The notes below the pieces were generated by a model. It worked only from the letters and a program-made list of their open reading frames with translations. It searched no databases and was not told where the DNA came from. Positions 7,629 to 11,522 of a stretch of 11,522 nucleotides of DNA are shown here, one piece after another; positions within the stretch are counted from its first letter, which is position 1, and each line of letters opens with the position of its first letter. Source of the DNA: an uncultured Alcanivoracaceae bacterium (GTDB taxonomy: Bacteria; Pseudomonadota; Gammaproteobacteria; Pseudomonadales; Alcanivoracaceae); assembly GCA_937943665.1 (NCBI GenBank), contig CALEAR010000123.1:1-11522 (forward strand), written 5' to 3'. The translations under genes were made by a program, and so were the position numbers.

Positions 7629-8024
7629 TTATAGCATATCTTCTACTTTGCTGCGCAAGCCTTCATCATACGGCAAGATCTGCGCAATCTTGTTGTAGGT
7701 GCCAATGTCTAAGCCACTGTCTTCCACGGCTTCAATCATTTCCTCTTGCATGGACATCTGTACTTCTGCCATTTCTTGAGGATCATCGGTGGAACCTGCT
7801 TTTTCCACATATTTAGTGCGGATCTTTTCCACGTTCTTGTAGGCATCAGCAAACTTTTCTAGCTCTTCTGTTTTAATGTCATCTGCGCTAGGGGCCTGCT
7901 GTTGTTGCATTTGCATTTCTTGCTCAGGTGCAGGAGGAGCCTGCTGGCCTTCTGGCGCTGCATAGGCGGCGGAAGCACCAAGAGCGGAAAGTGCAATAAG
8001 CAATGTTTTGGTTGAGGTCTTCAT
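7629..8024 (-). CDS. Small secreted DUF4168 domain protein
   Basis: A 131-residue protein of unknown function. Residues 1-22 form a clear Sec signal peptide: two lysines, a hydrophobic LLIALSALGASAA core, and an A-Y-A cleavage motif ahead of A23. The mature protein starts with a Pro/Gln/Met-rich linker (QEMQMQQQQAP at about 35-45). It continues as a helical, acidic domain fitting the DUF4168 pattern: KFADAYKNVEKIRTKYVEKA, EMAEVQMSMQEEMIEAVEDSGL, and TYNKIAQILPYDEGLRSKVEDML. It is probably periplasmic and soluble; no lipobox or further membrane segment is visible. The ATG at 8024 has a strong AAAGGAG at 8 bases spacing. The gene is convergent with envZ and follows ndh on the same strand, but a terminator at 8137-8160 separates it from ndh, so it is likely transcribed alone. 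A sigma-E/AlgU-like promoter candidate lies upstream. The family has no established role that I can cite. Confidence 0.82.
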   Translation of the reverse strand: MKTSTKTLLIALSALGASAAYAAPEGQQAPPAPEQEMQMQQQQAPSADDIKTEELEKFADAYKNVEKIRTKYVEKAGSTDDPQEMAEVQMSMQEEMIEAVEDSGLDIGTYNKIAQILPYDEGLRSKVEDML

Positions 8025-8076
8025 TCAGTTTTCTCCTTTCATCAAACCATGCGGTCCTTGCGCCGCAATCAAAAGT

Positions 8077-8103
8077 TCCGACACAAAGCAGATGATTAGT
8101 TCC
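8077..8103 (-). promoter_or_regulatory. Possible sigma-E/AlgU-type promoter of the DUF4168 gene
   Basis: On the minus strand GGAACTA (8103-8097) is followed after 15 bases by TCGGA (8081-8077). Envelope-stress sigma factors of the RpoE/AlgU group use roughly GGAACTT and TCTGA at about 15-17 bases. The likely start would be about 46 bases before the ATG at 8024. No convincing sigma-70 promoter is visible in the same gap. This is a pattern match of moderate quality, not a demonstration. Confidence 0.3.
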
Positions 8104-8136
8104 GCTAGAAATAGATGAAAAAAAGAACAAAATGGC

Positions 8137-8160
8137 TGCAAAAGGCACATGCTGTGCCTT
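8137..8160 (-). terminator. Intrinsic terminator downstream of ndh
   Basis: On the minus strand AAGGCACA pairs perfectly with TGTGCCTT (8 bp, 3-base loop GCA), and the stem runs into TTTTGC. It lies about 50 bases after the ndh stop codon. It is preceded by a second perfect hairpin at 8163-8181. The T-run is short (4 bases, partly in the stem), but a further T-rich stretch follows at 8119-8126. Confidence 0.7.
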
Positions 8161-8162
8161 AG

Positions 8163-8181
8163 CGCCATTTGTTAAATGGCG
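8163..8181 (-). repeat. Perfect 8-bp inverted repeat after ndh
   Basis: CGCCATTT, loop AAC on the minus strand, AAATGGCG: a perfect hairpin standing immediately before the ndh terminator hairpin, with 2 bases between them. Together they make a tandem stem-loop 3' end. No T-run follows this first stem, so it may protect the mRNA end or act as a binding site. Confidence 0.55.
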
Positions 8182-8211
8182 TAAAACCCCAGCTAGGCAG
8201 GGAATTTTTGC

Positions 8212-9507
8212 TTAGTGCAACTTAAGGCGTGGGCGCACAAGGCGGTTGAAGCGGCCAGCAACTAACAACATCAGGGTGCGAGGCCAACCATATAAGGTGG
8301 CTTGGTGTAAGCGATATAGGCTGATGTACATCATGCGGGCTAACCAACCTTCCACAAAGAAGTTGCCCCCTTTGAGGTTCCCCATAAGCATACCCACAGA
8401 GCTGTACTGGCTTAAGGAAACCAAGGAGCCATGGTCTCGGTATTGGAAAGGCTGAAAATTAGCTCTCTTGGTAATGTGTGCTCGTAGCTGTTTAGCCAAA
8501 TGGTGTGCCATTTGTTGGGAGGATTGGGCGCGAGGTGGAATAGGGCGCTCCATGCCGGGTAGGGTACAAGCGGCACTATCACCAATCACGAATAGGTGGG
8601 GTTGGCCTTTAGCTTGCAATGTGGGTTCCACCACAATTTGGTTCACACGGTTGAGTTCCACCCCTTCAATTTCACCCGGTACAGCAGGGGCTTTCACTCC
8701 CGCTGCCCATACGAGCAAATCCGCCTCAATGGCGGGGGCATCTTTCACGAGGAAGCGTCCAGGTTCTGCCTTTTCCACCATGGTGTTGATGTGGACTTTC
8801 ACCCCAAGCTTTTCTAAACGCAGGTGGGCTGCCTTGGAGACCCGTTCAGTGAGCCCAGGCAAAATCCGTGGTGCTGCCTCAATAAGGTGTACTGTGAGGT
8901 GTTTGCGGTCCAGGCTTTCGTGGCCGTAAAGCTTAAGCATGGAAACCGCATGGTGAATTTCAGCGGCGAGCTCCACACCTGTGGCGCCAGCCCCCACAAT
9001 GGCAATGCTTAGAGGCTTGTGTTGGTAGTTCGCTTGCATGCAGGCATTAATGAAGCGCTCTCGAAAGCGTTCCGCTTGTTGGCGGCTATCTAAAAAGAAA
9101 GCGTTTTCCTTCACCCCAGGGGTGTTGAAATCATTACATTGGCTGCCAATGGCCACCACAAGGTAATCATAGGGCAGGTTGCGTTCTGGAAGTACCTCGT
9201 TGCCCTCATTATCCAATAAGGGAGCAAGGGTAATGGTTTTTTGCGTGGGGTTGACCCCAGTGAGTTCCCCAGGGACAAATTGATAATGGTTTAAGCGAGC
9301 GTGTGCACGGTAATCTAACGCATCAAGATCAGCATCAATGGCTCCCGTGGCTACCTCATGGAAGCGGGGCTTCCAAACGTGGGAGTGACTCTTATCCACT
9401 AATGTTACGTTGGCAATATTTTTTTTGCCGAGTTTGCGGCCTAGTAGGGTCACAAGGGGTAAGCCTCCAGCCCCGCCTCCTACCACCACTATATTCACTG
9501 CTGACAT
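8212..9507 (-). CDS. ndh: NADH:quinone oxidoreductase type 2 (NDH-2)
   Basis: A single-subunit flavoprotein on the cytoplasmic face of the inner membrane that passes electrons from NADH to quinone without pumping protons. The first dinucleotide fold (FAD) is at residues 10-15, GGGAGG. The second (NADH) is IAIVGAGATGVELAAE at about 169-184. The FAD-contacting GDSAA is at about 309-313. Other NDH-2 blocks are SHSHVWKPRFHEVATG, NDFNTPGVKENAFFLD, LVWAAGVKAP and the C-terminus LYRLHQATLYGW ... RPRLKLH, the last seven residues being those of E. coli Ndh. At 431 residues the length is normal. I choose the ATG at 9507 rather than the ATG at 9513, because the Shine-Dalgarno TGAGGA abuts the first ATG and is 6 bases from the second. 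A good sigma-70 promoter precedes it. The gene is divergent from hemC and ends in two hairpins. Confidence 0.96.
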   Translation of the reverse strand: MSAVNIVVVGGGAGGLPLVTLLGRKLGKKNIANVTLVDKSHSHVWKPRFHEVATGAIDADLDALDYRAHARLNHYQFVPGELTGVNPTQKTITLAPLLDNEGNEVLPERNLPYDYLVVAIGSQCNDFNTPGVKENAFFLDSRQQAERFRERFINACMQANYQHKPLSIAIVGAGATGVELAAEIHHAVSMLKLYGHESLDRKHLTVHLIEAAPRILPGLTERVSKAAHLRLEKLGVKVHINTMVEKAEPGRFLVKDAPAIEADLLVWAAGVKAPAVPGEIEGVELNRVNQIVVEPTLQAKGQPHLFVIGDSAACTLPGMERPIPPRAQSSQQMAHHLAKQLRAHITKRANFQPFQYRDHGSLVSLSQYSSVGMLMGNLKGGNFFVEGWLARMMYISLYRLHQATLYGWPRTLMLLVAGRFNRLVRPRLKLH

Positions 9508-9532
9508 AGCCATTCCTCAGGTTGGCAAAATG

Positions 9533-9575
9533 AAATTGGCGCAATTCTAGAACAGTTTATACCTTAGGCCAATTT
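9533..9575. promoter_or_regulatory. Inverted repeat bracketing the ndh promoter (possible operator)
   Basis: AAATTGGC at 9533-9540 and GCCAATTT at 9568-9575 are perfect 8-bp inverted copies, 27 bases apart (35 bases from arm start to arm start). The left arm covers the expected ndh transcription start. The right arm covers the ndh -35 box and the first bases of the hemC -35 box. A dimeric regulator or a DNA loop could use such arms. No known binding consensus is recognised. Confidence 0.4.
9544..9572 (-). promoter_or_regulatory. ndh promoter
   Basis: On the minus strand TTGGCC (9572-9567, 4 of 6 matches to TTGACA) is followed by exactly 17 bases and TAGAAT (9549-9544, 5 of 6 matches to TATAAT). 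Transcription should begin near 9537, giving a leader of about 30 bases that contains the TGAGGA ribosome site. Confidence 0.65.
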
Positions 9576-9602
9576 ATCAAAAAGGGAGAGTGTACCTATG
9601 AT
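9574..9602 (+). promoter_or_regulatory. hemC-hemD-hemX promoter
   Basis: TTATCA (9574-9579, 4 of 6) is followed by 17 bases and TATGAT (9597-9602, 5 of 6). The start would be near 9609, with a leader of about 75 bases before the hemC ATG. The -35 box is one base away from the ndh -35 box on the other strand. Confidence 0.55.
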
Positions 9603-9612
9603 TTAGCCATTA

Positions 9613-9633
9613 AGTGTATTTTTCCATTACACT
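9613..9633 (+). repeat. Inverted repeat in the hemC leader
   Basis: AGTGTA (9613-9618) and TACACT (9628-9633) are perfect 6-bp inverted copies around a T-rich 9-base loop, just after the predicted hemC transcription start. The copies of TAGCCA at 9604 and 9635 flank it. It may be an operator half-site pair or a weak RNA hairpin; neither can be decided from sequence. Confidence 0.35.
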
Positions 9634-9684
9634 GTAGCCAGAATTTCACAGCACCTTTGCGTGCAATTTAACCATGGAGCCATT

Positions 9685-10617
9685 ATGTCTGCTGAAGTTT
9701 TACGCATTGCCACCCGTTCTAGCCCACTTGCTTTATGGCAGGCCAATGATGTGAAAGCACGTTTAGAGGCAGTTCATCCGAATCTTACGGTGGAATTGTT
9801 ACCCATTAAAACCAAGGGCGATAAAATTTTAGATACTCCCTTGGCAAAAATTGGGGGCAAAGGGCTGTTTATTAAGGAACTAGAAGAGGCCATGTTGGCG
9901 GGTACCGCTGATATTGCCGTGCATTCCATGAAAGATGTGCCCATGGAATTGCCTCCAGGTTTTGAGTTACCTGTGATTTGTGAGCGAGATGATCCTCGCG
10001 ATGCGTTTGTATCTAATCAATTTGAGACCTTGGATGATTTGCCCCAGGGCGCTCGTTTAGGCACCTCTAGTTTGCGTCGCCAATCGCAAATGAAGGCCCT
10101 GCGCCCTGATTTGGAAGTGATTAGCTTGCGCGGTAACGTGCAAACTCGGTTACAGCGATTAGATGAAGGGCGTTTTGATGCCATTTTATTGGCGGCTGCA
10201 GGGCTGCGCCGCTTAGCACTCACTGAGCGTATTCGTTCAAACTTAGCGCCCGAGCAGTGCTTGCCCGCTGTGGGACAGGGTGCTGTGGGCATTGAGTGCC
10301 GTGAAGGGGATGAGCGTGTGAAAGCCTTGCTAGCCCCGCTGAATCACGTGGATACTTGGGACCGTGTGGTGGCAGAGCGCGCCATGAATCGCCGTTTGGA
10401 AGGGGGCTGCCAAGTGCCCATTGCCGGATATGCGGAGCTAGAAGGCGATACGGTATGGCTGCGTGGTTTAGTGGCCAGTGAAGATGGCACTCAGGTGTTC
10501 ACCGCGGAGGCCCGTGCACCACGTGCGGAGGCCGAAGCGTTAGGCATTCGTGTGGCAGAGGATTTACTGAGCCAAGGTGCTGGCGAAATTTTACAGGAGA
10601 TCTATGCACGGGCATGA
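9685..10617 (+). CDS. hemC: Porphobilinogen deaminase / hydroxymethylbilane synthase (HemC)
   Basis: This cytoplasmic enzyme condenses four porphobilinogen molecules into the linear hydroxymethylbilane, the substrate of HemD. The 310-residue protein contains the standard blocks: [14 protein letters not shown] near the N-terminus, [21 protein letters not shown], and AVHSMKDVP with catalytic D84. [33 protein letters not shown] and [14 protein letters not shown] follow, then [13 protein letters not shown] with C242, the residue that carries the dipyrromethane cofactor. Residue numbering matches E. coli at both D84 and C242. I choose the ATG at 9685 (GGAG 5 bases upstream; protein starts [13 protein letters not shown]) over an in-frame GTG at 9661. 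The stop overlaps the hemD start as ATGA, so HemD is probably made by translational coupling. A sigma-70-like promoter lies upstream and faces away from ndh. Confidence 0.97.
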   Translation: MSAEVLRIATRSSPLALWQANDVKARLEAVHPNLTVELLPIKTKGDKILDTPLAKIGGKGLFIKELEEAMLAGTADIAVHSMKDVPMELPPGFELPVICERDDPRDAFVSNQFETLDDLPQGARLGTSSLRRQSQMKALRPDLEVISLRGNVQTRLQRLDEGRFDAILLAAAGLRRLALTERIRSNLAPEQCLPAVGQGAVGIECREGDERVKALLAPLNHVDTWDRVVAERAMNRRLEGGCQVPIAGYAELEGDTVWLRGLVASEDGTQVFTAEARAPRAEAEALGIRVAEDLLSQGAGEILQEIYARA

Positions 10618-11327
10618 AGCGAGTATGGGTAACGCGCCCTGAGGGGCAGCAAGCAGCACTGGTGGCCATGCTAGAGGCACAGGGCTTTGCCGCAACGGTG
10701 CAAAGCAGCTTACAACTGGAGCCTTTGCCCCTCAGTGCTGAAGATAAGCAAAAGCTTATTGATATTGATTTATACCAGTATGTGTTTTTTGTGAGCACCA
10801 ATGCCGTGCGCTTTGCACTGCCCATACTGGAGGATTACTGGCCGCAGTGGCCAGTGGGTGTGAATTGGCTCGCGGTGGGTGATGCCACTGCCGCGGCCCT
10901 TAAAGCCGCCGGCTTTGTGCCCCAATGGCCAGAAAGTGGTTTCAATTCTGAAGCCGCTTTGGCCATGCCCGCGCTACAGGATATGCGTGAACAGCGGGTA
11001 TTGATTTTGCGTGGTGAAACAGGCCGCGAGCTGTTCACCGATACCTTGCGGGCACGGGGTGCCACGGTGGAACGTATTCCCCTGTACCGTCGGCGTTGTC
11101 ATCCCGCGCTGAAATGGCCGTCGCCAGCGCCAGATGCGGTGATGGTAACTAGCGTGGAAAGTTGGCATTGTATACATAGTTGTGGCGGAGCCGAATTACA
11201 TGGCTCTCTAATTATTGCGGGCAGTGAACGCATCGCACAGGCCATCCAAAGTATGGGCTTTGATTGTGTGGTAGCTGCAAGCCCTCACGATAAGGATATG
11301 GTGGCATGTCTGAAACAACACCAATAA
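10614..11327 (+). CDS. hemD: Uroporphyrinogen-III synthase (HemD)
   Basis: Closes and inverts ring D of hydroxymethylbilane to make uroporphyrinogen III, the branch point to heme, siroheme and cobalamin. The sequence family is poorly conserved, but the pattern is clear: VWVTRPEGQ at the N-terminus, [15 protein letters not shown] at about 56-70, [17 protein letters not shown] at about 85-101, and [23 protein letters not shown] at about 128-150. VMVTSVES at about 176-183, [13 protein letters not shown] and [12 protein letters not shown] at the end complete it. At 237 residues it is slightly shorter than common relatives (about 246-251). The shortening seems to fall in the segment around 184-197, where the usual Leu-rich helix reads [13 protein letters not shown] see no frameshift there. 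It begins inside the hemC stop codon (4-base overlap) and its end overlaps the next gene by 22 bases. Confidence 0.93.
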   Translation: MKRVWVTRPEGQQAALVAMLEAQGFAATVQSSLQLEPLPLSAEDKQKLIDIDLYQYVFFVSTNAVRFALPILEDYWPQWPVGVNWLAVGDATAAALKAAGFVPQWPESGFNSEAALAMPALQDMREQRVLILRGETGRELFTDTLRARGATVERIPLYRRRCHPALKWPSPAPDAVMVTSVESWHCIHSCGGAELHGSLIIAGSERIAQAIQSMGFDCVVAASPHDKDMVACLKQHQ

Positions 11328-11522
11328 CAACCTCTGAAGAAAACACCACTGAGCAACCAAAAACTCAGCCCCAAACACCCAAGCCAAGCCCACGTAAGAG
11401 GAAGCCCTCGCGTGGTTCATCCCGTTTTGCCAAGGTGCTGTGGGTGTTGTTGTGGATTGTGCTTGCCCTAGGGGGCTTTTGGTTATGGCAACTGCTTAGT
11501 GCCCAAGACGCCTTATTGGCAG
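11306..11522 (+). CDS. hemX: HemX-like membrane protein, N-terminal part (cut by the window edge)
   Basis: The first 72 codons are present. Residues 1-40 are a hydrophilic, Thr/Pro/Gln-rich cytoplasmic stretch ending in a basic patch (PRKRKPSRGSSR). A single membrane segment follows at about 44-62 (LWVLLWIVLALGGFWLW), then the start of a periplasmic part (LLSAQDALLA). This layout, and the place directly after hemC-hemD, fits the HemX family. HemX is annotated in many databases as uroporphyrin-III C-methyltransferase, but the family lacks a proven enzyme activity and is better regarded as a membrane-anchored protein of the heme cluster. The ATG at 11306 overlaps the hemD 3' end by 22 bases and has AGGA about 9 bases upstream. 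HemY would be expected next, outside the window. The identification rests on topology and context more than on motifs. Confidence 0.78.
   Translation, partial: MSETTPITTSEENTTEQPKTQPQTPKPSPRKRKPSRGSSRFAKVLWVLLWIVLALGGFWLWQLLSAQDALLA

Noticed and set aside
11150..11215. Suspected frameshift in hemD around the [12 protein letters not shown] segment
   Set aside because: The conserved VTSVES before and SERIA after are in the same frame, and neither alternative frame gives a better HemD match; a short natural indel is sufficient.

Overview
The window reads as ordinary chromosomal housekeeping DNA from a gammaproteobacterium. The best evidence is OmpR/EnvZ, Tex, proteobacterial-type GshA, DsbB, an NDH-2 ending like the E. 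coli enzyme, and a hemC-hemD-hemX cluster. The neighbourhood gshA/tex next to ompR-envZ resembles the Pseudomonas arrangement as I recall it. Base composition is moderate, and I cannot name a genus safely. I see no rRNA, tRNA, insertion sequence, prophage gene, CRISPR array or replication origin.

Layout. Positions 1-4757 hold a minus-strand run read from right to left: tex, gshA, dsbB and the start of a CidA/LrgA-family membrane protein. The last two are joined by an ATGA overlap. Upstream of tex, also on the minus strand, lies a solitary PilH-like receiver protein (4952-5314) with its own extended -10 promoter and a strong terminator. Divergent from it is ompR-envZ on the plus strand (5567-7584). 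Convergent to envZ is a small secreted DUF4168 protein on the minus strand (7629-8024). Behind that protein is ndh, encoding NADH:quinone dehydrogenase type 2 (8212-9507, minus). Divergent from ndh is the heme operon hemC-hemD-hemX' (9685 to the end, plus), whose genes overlap by a few bases.

The main anomaly is in ompR. The reading frame breaks at about 6170. Comparison with the conserved OmpR C-terminus indicates that 25 bases are missing, exactly those encoding the DNA-recognition helix. The remaining C-terminus is still present in another frame and ends 6 bases before envZ. As written, the regulator keeps its receiver domain but cannot bind DNA normally, while its kinase EnvZ is intact. 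This is either a natural loss-of-function deletion or a sequence/assembly error.

Functional themes are envelope and redox homeostasis (DsbB, GshA, NDH-2, OmpR/EnvZ, DUF4168) and tetrapyrrole synthesis. The ndh and hemC promoters lie back to back with nearly touching -35 boxes inside an inverted repeat, which suggests shared control of respiration and heme supply. I found no convincing new multi-gene system. The points worth a second look are the broken ompR, the orphan PilH-like regulator with its structured 3' end, and several regulatory sites.
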